A program made the translations under genes and the position numbers. Below, piece after piece: positions 23,035 through 35,344 of a DNA stretch of 64,000 nucleotides. Source of the DNA: Azadirachta indica (lineage: Eukaryota > Streptophyta > Magnoliopsida > Sapindales > Meliaceae); NCBI GenBank assembly GCA_022749755.1, contig CM040444.1, positions 12,858,274 to 12,922,273 on the forward strand. Direction: 5' to 3'. Numbering within the stretch: the first letter of the stretch is position 1; each line of letters begins with the position of its first letter. The notes under the pieces are model-generated. The model saw only the letters and a program-made list of their open reading frames with translations. It was not told where the DNA came from and did not search any database.

Positions 23035-23440
23035 CAAAGTGCAATTTTTAACAATAAAATTTTTTTTTTAAATTTTTTAACAAATTTGATTAACACTAAA
23101 AAAATCTTTTCTAAATTTAAAAAGTTATTTTTTTATTAAAAAATATTTAAAATTTAAATTATTATTAATAGAATTTTTCTAATTTTTTTAAAAGACAAAA
23201 TTATTTAAAATATTTTTATTTTATTTTAAAAATTTTAAATTATTTCTCTTAAATAAAAATATTAAAAATTTATCTATTAAAATAATTATTTAAATTTTTT
23301 TTAAAAATTATTTGTGACAATTAAAATAATTAACAAAATTTTATTAAAATTTTTATTTATAAAATTTTTATGTGTAAAAATTTTATTATAAAAAAATTTT
23401 ATTTAAAAAATTATATCAAATATACCTAATAAATTAACGT
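23035..23440. other. Extreme AT low-complexity block
   Basis: About 400 bases made almost only of A and T runs, with many small self-complementary stretches (AAATTTTT/AAAAATTT). It may be the core of a worn inverted-repeat element, but no ends or target duplication can be fixed. Confidence 0.45.
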
Positions 23441-23442
23441 AA

Positions 23443-23860
23443 TAATATTGTCAACGTCAGGTGCTATAAATGGGTTATGCATGTAAGGCGTTTGGTACGA
23501 GAAAACAATGGCACTAGTAAATGTAACAGTATTATGTCAATGTCACACGCTATAAATGGATTATGCATTTAAGGCAGTTGGTATGAGATTCCCAATTTTT
23601 TTGTTAAACGACACGGAGAACACTAAATTGTCTGGCTAATAACACCCACACATTTTTGTCTCCCTACTAAAATCAATTTTTTTGCGAACTGGTGGCACGA
23701 AACAAATTCACAATCAAATCAAAGAAGCAAACGAATTTTGTATACTAAATTTTCTGGCTAATAACACCCGCACATTTTTTTCTCTCCACTAAAATCAATT
23801 ATTTTGCCAAATTGTACCACAAAACCGAATTCACAGTCAAATCACACAACGAAAGTAATT
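23443..23860. repeat. Two consecutive tandem duplications
   Basis: Units near 23443 and 23527 share GCTATAAATGG and TTATGCAT..AAGGC. Units near 23628 and 23746 (~118 bp) share CTGGCTAATAACACCC, ACTAAAATCAATT and TCACARTCAAATCA. Both pairs are diverged by several substitutions. No coding potential is seen. Confidence 0.7.
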
Positions 23861-24339
23861 TGTTCTTTGGTTAATAGACGTGACACGTATTCACATCCGC
23901 GATACATAAATAAATTATGATTTTTATGCCCGCCCATACTAATAATTGAGCCGTGCACAAAATATATACGACGCAAAATCAAAGATCCCTTTTTTTATAT
24001 AACTTTTATATTAATTATTGATATTATATTTAGTTATATAATTAATATATTATTAATATATTTATAATTAATACATATATTAAATATATTTATATCATTC
24101 TTTTATATATATATAAGAATGACCAATTTTTTTTCATACAAATTTTTATATCAATTATAAATCATTATATATAAAATACATATAATTATTGAGATTATAG
24201 TCAACATATATATTAATTATATATATATTAATTATACATTAATTATATATTCAGATACAATCTAAATGATTGAATGTTTTTAAATTCAATAATTTACAAT
24301 TAATATAAAAAATTATAATAAAAAATAAAGAGATCATTG

Positions 24340-24370
<31 letters not shown>

Positions 24371-24689
24371 CTCCTAAAGGCAAATCAGGTGATCAGTGAT
24401 GATGCAAGAGTTATTTCAAGTATAGTAATAAAATTTTAAAAGAGTTCAAGCAAGGGTTATTATTATATTTAAACTCTTCTTCAATTTAAAGATAGATATC
24501 GATATCACATATTATGTATAATTATTTCAAGTATATTAAAAAAAAAAATTTTAAAGAGATCAAGTACAAATTGCTATCATATTTAAATTCCTCTCCGATC
24601 TAAGGATAGATATCAATATCACATTTTATGTATAAATATCTAGAATCCATAACTGTAATATCTAAACTTTCAATAACTATCTACCGTAG
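23861..24689. other. AT-rich intergenic with TA microsatellite
   Basis: No gene. A (TA)n microsatellite is at 24340-24366. Two ~120-bp stretches near 24405-24520 and 24530-24640 resemble each other (TATTTCAAGTATA, then GATAGATATC and ATATCACAT), an old local duplication. Confidence 0.5.
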
Positions 24690-25335
24690 ATATCAATAAA
24701 TTATAGAAGTTATAATATTCAGTAAAAATAACACATAAACAGCAAATTAAATTATTGCTTGAAATGACAGCTGGTATTAGCTTATCTTGTTCATGAATCA
24801 GTACATGCACTTCTTCGTTCATTTGTGTATGTATTGAATGTATTTCATTATACAACATAATCATGTTACTTGATCATTCATTTCAATTAACTCTCTTTGT
24901 TTGTTACTTGATCATTGAGATTTTTGTTCTGTTACTTTGACCCCGCATTCATTTTTTTGTTCTCTTACTTGACCCCTCGTGCATCTCAATGGAGGTAACA
25001 ATTTTGTGTTTTCTCTAATGTGAAGTACCTGAAATATACAATTTCTGCAACATGTTATTTACGAGCAAGCATTTATGAAATTGTGACAAAAGAATTATGT
25101 CTGATTGATATACTTCAGATAATTTAAATAGGTATCATCAGAATTGCAAATGGTAAACAGGTTTCCGGTAACAGAAACCAAGGAACAAGGAAGCCAGAAA
25201 TGAAGACTTCAGCAGTCTTTTCTCATCGATACATTATCTCATTTTGATAACTTATCTGCTTAAGACTTTTGTTTGGTATTGTAGTGCTGTTAATATTTGA
25301 CGTCTAATCCTTTCAGCTCACAACAGTTATGGCTT
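24690..25335. repeat. Tail of unit 2 preserving two unoccupied insertion sites
   Basis: 24700-24860 matches 10384-10546, continuing across the copia insertion point into the counterpart of 13419 onward (GTATTGAATGTATTTCATTATAC-like text against CATTC plus AATGAATTTCATTTTAC). 25186-25290 matches 13740-13799 joined to 18978-19030 (CATTATCTCATTTTGATAAC against CATCATCTC plus CTTCTGATAAC). Both copia elements are absent here. Confidence 0.75.
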
Positions 25336-25637
25336 TAAAGTCACCACACCTCGATACCAAATGAAGTCTTAAGTTTATTTATGGGTAAACCAGCTGTTGA
25401 TACAGTAGACAAAACAACTGAAGAGTGCTGCCAAAAAACTGGAAAAAATATATATATATATATATATATATTTGGTACAGTGGGTAAATATAAGGGCAAA
25501 TCTAGGCTGCCTAAATATGTGGGTGAATTTATAGTTTTCAAAAGAGACTCGACATAAATATAGTGTTCTGCATTTAGAATAACAAAAATTACTTGATTTC
25601 ATATCCAGTATAGGCAATCAAATGGTACCAGAAACTC

Positions 25638-28600
25638 TCATCTTAGAACCACGTTTAACTTGCTCTGCACCTGTTCTCTAACATTCCACTGCATTCAAAG
25701 TTTCAACAGAATTAGGGTTCTTAATCATCATCAAATGTACATGTAAAAACAAAGAATGTTGGTTGCCCCAAAAAGTAAAGGAAAAAGCAAAATGAAAAAC
25801 TACCTGCAAATCATTAATTTCCTCATCTGTAAGAGAGCGTTCCATGGACCGATATGCAATCCTATAACAATGACTCGTCATTCCTTTCTTGTTGGTAAAA
25901 TTGTCTATTAAAGTCACCTGGTAGTCACAAGTAAAATTAGTGACAAATTTCTGAACAGAAGATTCATTTCTAACAACAAAAAAATTGCTGAATTATGGTA
26001 TTTGAAAAGTACTAAGCCATGGAACCATATCTTGACTGATATTCTATTACTTTGGATTATAGTGCCAGTTTAGTAGACCTTACAAGAGCCCAATTTCTTT
26101 TGACAAATGAAGTTATTTAACATTCTTTATATAAAACTTTTGCCAACCAAATCCTAAATAGTTTTGCTGCTCAACCAGTTCAATTATTGAGCACAGCTAA
26201 CTTGAATATGTGCATCACTAAAGGTTGCTTAGACATCTCTGAAGTTGATATTCACAAAATTAAGATAGTACGAAACATATAAACAGTAGAAACAATCAGT
26301 TTTTCTCTTTTCAGTGAATGATTACAAGTTTATATAGCTGCAGATAAAGTGTTCTTAAATTTATTCACAAAACTTGAGATAGTACACAAAAATATAAAAT
26401 GCAGAAACTGTTAGTTTTTTCTCCTTTTAGTGAATGATTCCAAGTTTATATAGCTGCAGGAGAAGAGAAAAGATTATCTAGCAGAGAGATTTAGGTTTAC
26501 CTCCTCAACAAGATCCCCAGCAACTGCTCTTACAATTTCACATAAATTGTTCTCAGTGAAACATTCATTAATCCAAAAACTCATGTCTTTGTAACAAGGA
26601 GGATACTGCAAAAGATAATTCAGCTTGTAAGAAAATGCTCACTTACTGCTGTTACAGCTTATGCGCATAATTAACATCTACACAACTAAATTTTTGAAGC
26701 CTAACAACTCAAGGACAAAGATTTATTACAAATTAAAAGAAACAAACTCCTGAAACATCAACGATGCTTTTCCAAAAGTATGACACAAACTTCAACCATC
26801 AAGACTTGCATCAAGCAACTACCCCTTTTATATACACAACTTTGAGACAAAACAAGAACCAGATAAAATCAAATTCAAGACAAACAGATCCCAATGACCA
26901 TGATCAATGGTAAAGAACTAGCATACCGCAACTTTTTTACTTTTGAGAAATTGAAGCCAAAAAGACACCAAAAGCAAACTTATTACCTTGGTGTCTTACG
27001 AGAAAAAAGAAAAAGGATATATATATATATATATATATATACATACATATATACAAATATCCATACATATAGAAAGAAAGAAAAAGAAAAACTTTTAGAA
27101 GGGAAAGAATTTTATTCACACAATAAAAACATAATTATACCTTGGAGAATGGCTTGAATTTGACCCCCAGTTGGCCATCAGAAAACTGCATAAATAGCTC
27201 TAAATTAGGAACACAGGCACACTGAACCACATGTCCTCAGAACAGAAAAAATAAAAAGAAAATGCAATGGATTTCATAGAAAATAATGATATCTAGTTTT
27301 ATTAGAACATCCTGAACACATAAGTTGACAAGAAAACAGTGAAAAAATAATAATAATACAATCCATTCAAGAACTACCTGAGAGGTAAACCGCTCATCAG
27401 TTGACCAGAAAAGACGAATATCTGGGATGTCAAATAAAACCATTGCTAGCCGCTCTAGTCCAAGTCCAAAAGCCCAAGCAACATTATTCTGTTTACCACT
27501 TCTCTTCAATATTTCTTGCTCAGTAACCCCACAGCCCAAAACCTCCAGCCACTTCTCCTGACATACTATTACATTTTTGTGAGTTATATGTAGTGCTAAA
27601 AGTACCGGATAAAGAATTCTAGAAATGGTAACTACTGATCTTAAATATCATTGATGATGAGCACACAATAGCCATGCAAAGTACAAAATGTGGTAAATTA
27701 CATCACATAACCTTATAAACTTGATTCAGCCAACAGATTTAGAATTAAAAGTAGAAAAATATTGGAGGAGTTAACTCTAACAAGCTTCAAGTACAAAACA
27801 AAGTACCCAAAGGTTGAATAAATTGAAAATAAAATCTTGGGCATATCAAGACAAACTTGAATAACATCTAATGACCACTAATGAGTTCCGCTCTGAGGTA
27901 GATAAACTCTTGAATTGTCTTTCCTTCTGTTTCTTCCATTTTAGTAGAAATCTTTCCAGGGATCCATATTGTACAGAGTTGAGTCTTTTCCACAGAACAA
28001 ACAAGCAATTCAGTCTAAAATGACAAATTAAGACTGTTCAATAAATAAATTCTTCAGGGAGAAGATGCACATAAGAATGTGATAAAAGCCTTTATAAAAA
28101 CATAACCACAGAGAATACTATTCCTATCTAGAAACAGCATTAACATTTAAATGGGTTTGATTGTTTATTCAATCATAAAGAGCAACTAGATATTTGCAAG
28201 TGGGGTCTAATTGAGTGAAAAGGTGAAACTACTGCCTGCAAATTGGTTTCATTTTCCAAAGTTGCTGAATGGACCGTCCAAGAATAGATGATTAGTCCAA
28301 AACAAAGATCAAATAATTAGGATTTTATTATATAAAGACAATAAATGAGTACCTTAAAATATATCTCAAGTTCAAATGATGGGTTCGTAAACGGGAAATA
28401 TGTATCAACCCATCGCATTTCCACAGCACCTGAAATGTTAAATAGATTGGGCTTGATAGAATCAACTAGTGTACTAAAAGAGAACACAACAAAATCCAAA
28501 GAAAATTAAACTGATCAACATATATGAAATATTCTGCACAGTTTTCAAAAGTGGCCTAAGATGCTTTTAAATGTCATTGCAATATTTACAGAGACTTTTG

Positions 28601-31231
28601 AAGAGCTGCATATTCTCTGTACCTCTCTAGGAATATAATTTTTTCATTTCTATTTGTTAAAATTAAAATTAGACTTATTATCAGTTTTTTCCTAGTTTGT
28701 TAAAGGTTTTTAAGTTCATGAGGATTCTTAAATTTATGAGGATTCTTAGTTTATGTTGCTTTATTATTTCAACCTATATAAAAACATGTCTATGTACTTA
28801 GCTTATGATTCAAGAGAATTCAATATAATTTTATTTTCTTCAATATAATATCAGAACAGGTTTGATTTTATGTTTGAAAGTCATATCAGAAAATTTTTTA
28901 TAGCGATGATGTGCTACCCTATAAGATGGTTACTAAGCATAATTTAGTTTTCTAGGGAAAAAAAAGCAAAAAAAAAAAAGGTGGTTACTAAGCATGATTT
29001 ACTTTTCTAGAAGAAAAAAGCAAAAAAAAGTTCTGAAAACCTCAAGAAAAAAAAGGAGAGAAAAAAGTCTAGAAACCCTAATATGGGTACTGTTCACAGA
29101 TAAAGGGCTGTCCATGAACACTGTTTGGAGGTTGTGGTAGAGCACTGTTCACAGGTCCCTTGTTCTTGAAATGGTTGCTCACTTGTTTACTATTACTAGC
29201 CCATGGAAAGGCACAATAAGTATTCTTTGCCTATGAAAAGGCGTTATCAGTATTTTGCGTCTAGAAAAGATATAGTTAGTATATTTCGCCTACAAAAAGG
29301 CACAGATAGTATTTTTAACTTAGAAAAAGGCACAATTAGTATTTTTCGCCTATAAAAAAGGCATAATCAAGTATTTCTCGCTTAAAAAAAAAAAAAAAAA
29401 GACAGTCAAGTATTTCTTATCTCTTAGAAGACACAAGATCGCCTCTTGAAGGAACAAATGATTTTCTCCTGTTTTTCAATGTTTTGGGATTTCTTCTCAA
29501 TTGCATTAGCTTCCAAACTCAAACTTGCTCTACCATCTTAAGTTTGAGGGGGAGTGTTATAATTAAAATTAGACTTATCATTAGTCTTTTTCTAGTTTGT
29601 TAAGGGTTTCTAAGTTCATGAGGATTCCCAATTTATGTTGCTTTATTATTTCAACCTATATAAAAGTATGCCTATATAATTAGTTTATAATTCAAGAGAG
29701 TTCAATATAATTTCATTTTCTTCAACACTAATAAATTCAATATTTCATTTCTTCAAATTTATTCATCCTATAACTTGAGTTTAAAGGATGCACTCCATAA
29801 GACTTTACCAAATAAGTGGCGCGCTAGACCCTCCAAACATTTCTTAAGACCATCAGCAGCATAATCTGTGGCATCCAAGCCAGATGCCTCCCAATCATCA
29901 GGAGAAAAAACAGAAACCCCCTCCATCTGCCAAATGACAGCAAATTTATTAGAGAAAAAGGAGACATTTTCTAAAGAGCTAGTTAGTTGAATAAATTGAG
30001 GATTGTGATATGGAAGATAAGAAACCTGATGGAATACAGGGTAATGAGTTGAATCAATTGAATCTCTACGGTAAACATCTCCGGTTACAAGAAAATGATT
30101 ATGTCCCTTTAACAGCTCAGCTTGATGAGCACTTGTGTGGCACCTCAAAACAGTTTGTGAATCGATATAGTATGTATCATTATAGCTCCTGCTTACATGA
30201 TCAGCAGGAACCAACACATCATCAAAGTTCTGCAAAAGGTTGATTTTACATCACAAACTGAATGAAAAGCCTTACGTGCATTCACAATCACGAGAATATG
30301 TCAATATTAATTGCCAATACTTGGCACACTTTTCTGAGTATGAAACAATAATGAAAAGAAGTGAAGCCACAAAGGTAGAAATGACGCAATGTATTCAGCT
30401 AGGAGTAGCATTAACAGACAAATATACAAGTGAAATAACAGAAGGGAAACAATATATCTGAATGTCCTCCTTGTTACAATAGTTTGTTGAAAATTCAAAG
30501 ACATACCTGCTTTACAGTCACGATTGGACATAGATCATCAAACTTAGCAAACTTATTTGGATAAGTAGTATCAAAATACTCATATATAGCATTCTTCAGA
30601 ATCCCAAGAGGGTGTTGATTCCTCCTATGAAGTTGCATTCCCAATTTCCCAAATATTGAATCCGGTACATTGTTTGTAGGATCATCCCTCACTACATCTA
30701 CAAACCACTGTCAAACCAGTCAATATAATTCAAAACTACATTTCTCAATGTTCAACTACAGAACACCAGAACAGAATTATGTAGTTCAATAATAGAACAC
30801 CAAAAACAGATTTAGGATATTATTTGTAACTCTCTTGCCTCTGCCTAACTTTGAAAGTACAGCTCCTAAACACCCATTTTTACTCTATATCTCTATATCT
30901 ACTGTTACAATTAGAAGTCAAACAACACTTCAATTCTAAACAAACTCTTAAAAAGTCAACACAGGCACAAGAACTGGAAACAAAAATCAAGAAAAGCACT
31001 TGAAAATCACGAAATAAACACAGAGTTTAATAACATACCATCTTTAGCAATTTTGACTCCACCAAACTCCAGCACTGAAGCAACAGGAGTTTTCCACTTC
31101 TTTTTAACTGAGAGAGTTGAGGCTGAGGAGAAAGGTATGCAAAAGCCAAAGCGTTTAAGGCCATTTCCGTGAAGAAAATGAGAAGTTTTGGAGAAGACAA
31201 TGGAGTTAACAAGTGAAATGGCCATAGCCAA
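25638..31231 (-). CDS. Organellar phenylalanyl-tRNA synthetase (PheRS), 425 aa
   Basis: Ten exons on the minus strand: 31231-31039, 30697-30507, 30229-30026, 29926-29809, 28429-28353, 27557-27378, 27185-27141, 26605-26501, 25917-25804 and 25688-25638. All junctions are GT/AG, phases agree, and the total is 1278 bp. It charges tRNA-Phe in mitochondria and/or plastids as a single-chain class II enzyme. The first ~50 residues are Ser/Lys-rich and lack acids, as expected of an organelle transit peptide. The catalytic domain follows, with [28 protein letters not shown] and the class II motif 3 GLGLERL (about 292-298). The C-terminal FDX-ACB anticodon-binding domain begins about 337 ([12 protein letters not shown]) and ends ...[10 protein letters not shown]. 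Length and exon-level text match the plant FARS2-type protein. The last exon encodes only 16 residues. A short LTR element sits in the intron between 28430 and 29808, and a foldback element starts ~180 bases upstream of the start codon. Confidence 0.95.
26255..26465. repeat. ~112-bp tandem duplication in a PheRS intron
   Basis: Two diverged units share AGATAGTAC, GTGAATGATT.CAAGTTTATA and TAGCTGCAG. They lie between the exons ending at 25917 and starting at 26501, and do not touch splice sites. Confidence 0.6.
28655..29727 (+). mobile_element. Short non-autonomous copia-type LTR element (TRIM-like) in a PheRS intron
   Basis: The LTRs are at 28655-28845 (191 bp) and 29555-29727 (173 bp). They share ATTAAAATTAGACTTAT and TTATTATTTCAACCTATATA. 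The left is longer because of an ~18-bp internal duplication (ATGAGGATTCTTA twice). After the left LTR comes a worn Met-tRNA primer site, TAATATCAGAACAGG. Before the right LTR is a typical polypurine tract, AAGTTTGAGGGGGAG (29540-29554). The likely target duplication is CTATT/CTAAT (4 of 5). The 709-bp interior has no coding capacity and contains a ~33-bp tandem array. The element lies opposite in sense to the host gene, between exons 4 and 5. Confidence 0.8.
29190..29400. repeat. ~33-bp minisatellite inside the LTR element
   Basis: About six degenerate units of the form GCCTAxAAAAAGGCACAATTAG followed by TATTTTTC. They lie within the interior of the 28655-29727 element and contribute to its non-coding content. 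Confidence 0.65.
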
Positions 31232-31408
31232 AAACTCTGGAAGCCTCGTCTACAAACAAGAATGCTGTGTGTTAAAGATAATCCTAATAACAAAATGTAT
31301 ATTCATTTCAAAACCTTTCACATATAGTACTATCAAGATGTAATTCAAGTTCTAATGACAAAATGAAAATAGATAAACAGCCACCAGGTTAGCTTCAAGT
31401 AGTCAAGG

Positions 31409-33007
31409 ATTGAAAATTAAATAAAATTAAAATTAAAAAAGTTTAACCAAATTAGCAACAATTAAGATTTGAGAGAGTGTCGTCACGTGGCGGTGATGCA
31501 GTGGGTGAGGAAGTCACGGTTTGACAGTGGCGTAATTGTGTAGCTTAAGAGCAACAAGAGTCAAGACTCGAGATAGTGCTACCGCTGACGACCTACAAGT
31601 GCCGGTAGCATTGGCACAGTAGTAGAGGAGTTCACAACCTAGTTGCGTTGTGAACTGTAAAGGAGACGAATGAAGATGGCAGAGGACTTACAAATAGATT
31701 TTGTTTTATTTTATTTTATTTTTTTTAAAATCTTCGCAATTTTTATAACTGTAAATATTTTAGAAGTAAAAATTAAAATTAGAAAAATTTCTTAAGATAG
31801 CCTTATTTTTTCTAGAGTTTACATAAATAATCTCTTATAAAAGAAATTTTACCAACCTAACCCAAAATACATTTTTCGGACTAAATTACCCTCAATAGCT
31901 CACTTCATTTTTTTTTTTTTTTTACGAAAGTCTATTTTTTACTTTTCCTTGTTACTTTAAATTTTCAAACTCTCCCAAATTTAAACTCTCCTTTTTTAAA
32001 ACTATTTCTCTCCTCAAAATCACCTTTCTTGCTAATGGTAGAGACAACGACAGCGTATTTTTTACGGTGAAGTCTTGGTTACTGATATTAATTTTTTTGT
32101 CATATAGGTATATATTTTATGTGTAAATTAATTCATTAAAGAAAAATTTCTCTTCTCAAATGTAAATTCAATATTGATTATGTAGTAAAAAGTATTGATT
32201 TAAGTTTAAATTACGTTCATTGATTGTTATATAAATGTAAAAACATGAATGATTTGAGAGTAGGAAAGTGTTGTGAGATTTTAGATCATGAGTTTTTAAC
32301 CCGAAAAATGAATTTTGGGTGAGACCAAAATTTGCCTTATCAGAAAAATGAATTTCAAGGCCAAATTTTTAGGTTAGGTAAAATTTTGTCCTTGTCTCCA
32401 CCGTTAACATGAAAGGTAATTTTAAGGAGAGAAATAATTTTAAAAAATGAGGGTTTAAATTTTAAGTAATAAGAAAAAGTAAAAAATAAACTTTTGTAAA
32501 AAAAAAAATTGAAGTGGGCTATTGAGGGTAATTTAGTCTGAAAAATGCATTTTGGGATAGGTTGGTAAAGGTTTTTTATAAAAGATTATTTATGTAAACT
32601 CCAAAAAAATTAGAACTATTTTAAGAAATTTCCCTAATTTAAATTTTTATTTATAAAATATTTACAATTATAAAAAATGCAAAATTTGAAAAAAAAAAAA
32701 AGTAAAACAAACTCTATCTACAAGTCTTCTGCCCTCTTCAGTCGTCTCCTTCACAGTTCACACCGCGACTAAGCTGCGAACTCCTCTACTACTGTGCCAT
32801 CGCTACCAACACTCAATGGTCGTCGATAGCAGCACTATCTTGAGGCCCGACTATCGCTGCTCTCAAGCTATATGAAGTCTTCACACCACTGCCAAACCAC
32901 AACTTCCTTACCCACTACACCACCACCACGAGACGACACCCTCTCAAATCTCAACTCTCACTAAATTGGGTAAATTTCTTTAATTTTAATTTTATTTAAT
33001 TTTCAAT
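31409..33007. mobile_element. Foldback (long inverted-repeat) element, 1.6 kb, in the PheRS upstream region
   Basis: The left arm starts ATTGAAAATTAAATAAAATT and the right arm ends with its reverse complement at 33007. By eye the arms pair over roughly 600 bp each (about 31409-32040 with 32395-33007), leaving a spacer of about 350 bp. Paired landmarks include GAGAGAGTGTCGTC/GACGACACCCTCTC-type text, ACTGTGCCA/TGGCACAGT, and TCACTTCA/TGAAGTGGGC. No transposase is inside. The target duplication could not be fixed. Its class (Mutator-like or foldback) is uncertain. Transcribed, it would fold into a very long hairpin. Confidence 0.75.
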
Positions 33008-33110
33008 TAGCAGCATCTGCACATTTCTTTGCTACTTCTATAAAAGAGTTGATACCATCAAGGTATTCACGAGAAACTCTATCTTGGATTAGCATCCAAC
33101 TTTTATCCAT
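33003..33110 (-). pseudogene. Fragment of CACTA (En/Spm) transposase-associated domain
   Basis: A 35-codon frame reads MDKSWM, then RVSREYLDG and FIEVAKKCA. This is the N-terminal text of the plant transposase-associated domain found in En/Spm CACTA proteins. It ends at a stop that overlaps the outer end of the foldback element (33003-33007), so the foldback probably truncated it. The rest of the transposase is not present nearby. Confidence 0.65.
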
Positions 33111-33145
33111 TGACAAGCTCCTGACAACATAGTTTGGTCATCATT

Positions 33146-33372
33146 TCAGCAAAATTCTACAAATTCAAGACATGCAACATGAAATCTATCTCCTTCTCCA
33201 TCCCAAAAAGGTAAGGACCTGTCCCATTCAAGAATATATATTCCATACCAAATATAGTAGTTCCATAAGATGTTCCAACGTGTAGAAATTTCAGCAGCAT
33301 CTCCCCTTAGTTCTCCAAGTGCACGACCAAGATTTACAAATGTGTACAAAACACAAGTTTGTAAACCCTATA
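33146..33372 (-). other. Unidentified exon-like open segment
   Basis: A minus-strand open frame reads TFVNLGRALGELRGDAAEIS, then RWNILWNYY, RSLPFWDGEGD and FHVACLEFVEFC before a stop. The first part resembles a TPR-like helix (NLGRALGEL) and composition is protein-like rather than AT-noise. The reading continues upstream as CVLY. No start, partner exons or family could be assigned, so it may be an exon of a degraded gene or part of a transposon. Confidence 0.3.
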
Positions 33373-35344
33373 TGCACCCAGAGAACTAAAGGGAAATAGC
33401 TACAGAATTTCTATCAATGGGACAGTCAAGGAACTAACCATCCACAATATGGAATTACATATTCTCAAACTGTCCGAATCTAGACAATTTAAGAAACAGT
33501 ACATGATATATAATCTCATTTGCCACATGCAGTGACAATTAAGAGAACACATCAAGTAATGTTTCTTAAACAGGTCTAAGGTTTTTTCAAGTAATGTCAA
33601 GCATATAGCTAATAACATAAAGTATAGTAAGGAGATAAAAATTGCATAACTAACACAAAACGTGCTTAAAGGAAACAGTAGATAAACATTACTTATTTTA
33701 TTTTAAATTCTGTTCAATGCCCATGGGTTTGACTTGACTACTCAAGCTTATTGTTTAGTTTGTAAGATAATTGCTTTAATATCTTATATTTAATTGATTT
33801 GGTATATATACTTCTTATTCTAATTTGCAAGGTGATTGCTTTAATATCTTTGTATTTCATTAATTTGGTGTGCATTTTATATTGTTATAAAAAATAAATC
33901 TATTGATACAAAACATATTTATAGGTTAGAATAGAATAAGAGTAGGGGACTATATATGTGCTGTATGTATGATATTGGTTTTTTTTTTGTTATAACAAAG
34001 AGCTTAAAGGAATAAATAGTAATTATTGTCTATTATTATTACCATTTATGAAAATGTTTACTTTTGTCCATAATTTTAATTTACATTTTTCATTATGTTT
34101 TGCAATTCCATAAGTAAAATTTGAAACATAATAATTTATGTATTTTTCGTGCAACGATTCTAAATTTTACTCTTAAAAAATAGTTCAATTAATTAGACAC
34201 ATTGATTATTTATTAATCATAAACTAAGTGAATTGATAATATAGGATATTTTTTGAGGTAACTAAAATTTTTCGGTTATGATTGTAATGGAATATTCTTC
34301 TGTTATATGCCATTAATTATTTCTGAAAAAATATCACTATTCTTACTATATACATATTAATTAAAAATGCTTCTGTAAATTCAACACTATTAGATTTTCT
34401 GAGTGTATTCTTGAAAATACTACTTTATCTTAATTATTAAAAAAATATTCTTATAGTTAAATTTAACTTACTCCCAAATGGCTTTTAATTGAGTCATGAA
34501 ATATAATAACAAATATATATTTTGTGAGTGAGAAATTGAAGAATGTTACATGGACAGCGTTGCTATAAAGTAACTGATGAGTTAACACAGAATTGCTAAT
34601 AAATAGAGCTATCTTGGTGATAAGTTTTAGTAGATATGCTAACATTAACACTTTGAACAGAAAATTGTCCTATTAAGCAATAAGAAACTGATCATCTCAA
34701 AATTCTCAATAAACTGTACAAAATACAAAAAAATCTTTAATGTATCTGAAAATTAGTTTTCAAAGAAATTGAACACCTAATTTCTATCAATACACAGCAT
34801 TATTAAGCTCATTTGATCCATTCATAACCACATACTATCATATGGAGGAATCAATGTACAGGCTTCAGTTGGGCAATATTGCATAATTATATTTAAAACT
34901 AAGAATTCAACTATACTGCAAAGTAATCCATACACACGCTGATAATTGCAATATTGCATGACTGTATTTAAAACTAAGAATTCAATACACAGGTCAGCAT
35001 TCATACAAAAGACATAATTATATTTAAAGCTAAGAATTAAAGTTTTAATCACAAAATTAAAAATGATGAAAAGATGAACTCACCTGAATTAATTATTTCT
35101 GTCAATTTTGTCTCTTCTCAAGATTTAGAAGCTTTAATTCGAATCCTGAAACATTCAATAGAGTAAATAATTAGTTGCTATATCTAATTAAAATCAAAAA
35201 GCCACATAACAAATTTGCGAATCAATTTTTCACCGAATTGTCAACTTACGAAACCACTTTTGTGAAGAGCTGATACCTAATCAAAAGCATTTAAATTTAA
35301 ACAAGCTAATAAGCAATGAAAATAAAGAATAGCTCACCGGAGAT
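33373..35344. other. Intergenic region with a few splice-bounded minus-strand segments
   Basis: Most of it is AT-rich and non-coding. On the minus strand three short segments are bounded by good AG and GT signals: one ending CAATCTCCG|GTGAGC near 35335, one GTATCAGCTCTTC...GGTTTC|GTAAG near 35250-35278, and one GATTCGAATTAAAGC...CAG|GTGAG near 35085-35145. The third contains a stop in the continuing frame. They could be untranslated exons of a transcript starting in the GC-rich block. Nothing else is recognised. Confidence 0.3.

Larger units (their letters stand above)
19111..25335. repeat. Tandem segmental duplication, unit 2
   Basis: This is the second copy of the proline-rich/P450 unit, about 6.2 kb and free of the large insertions seen in unit 1. 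It ends with a trace of a third unit: 25288-25335 (GACGTCTAATC, then TTATGGCTTTA) matches the bases just before and at the start codon of the 19112 gene, so the array once continued or the breakpoint lies here. Confidence 0.8.

Noticed and set aside
22338..23037. Longer P450 start at 23037
   Set aside because: The extension upstream of MFSIMVSN would cross the TATA box and has no P450 character.
26894..27157. 87-codon plus-strand frame with Tyr/Ile repeat
   Set aside because: It translates a TA microsatellite within a PheRS intron and overlaps a PheRS exon on the other strand.
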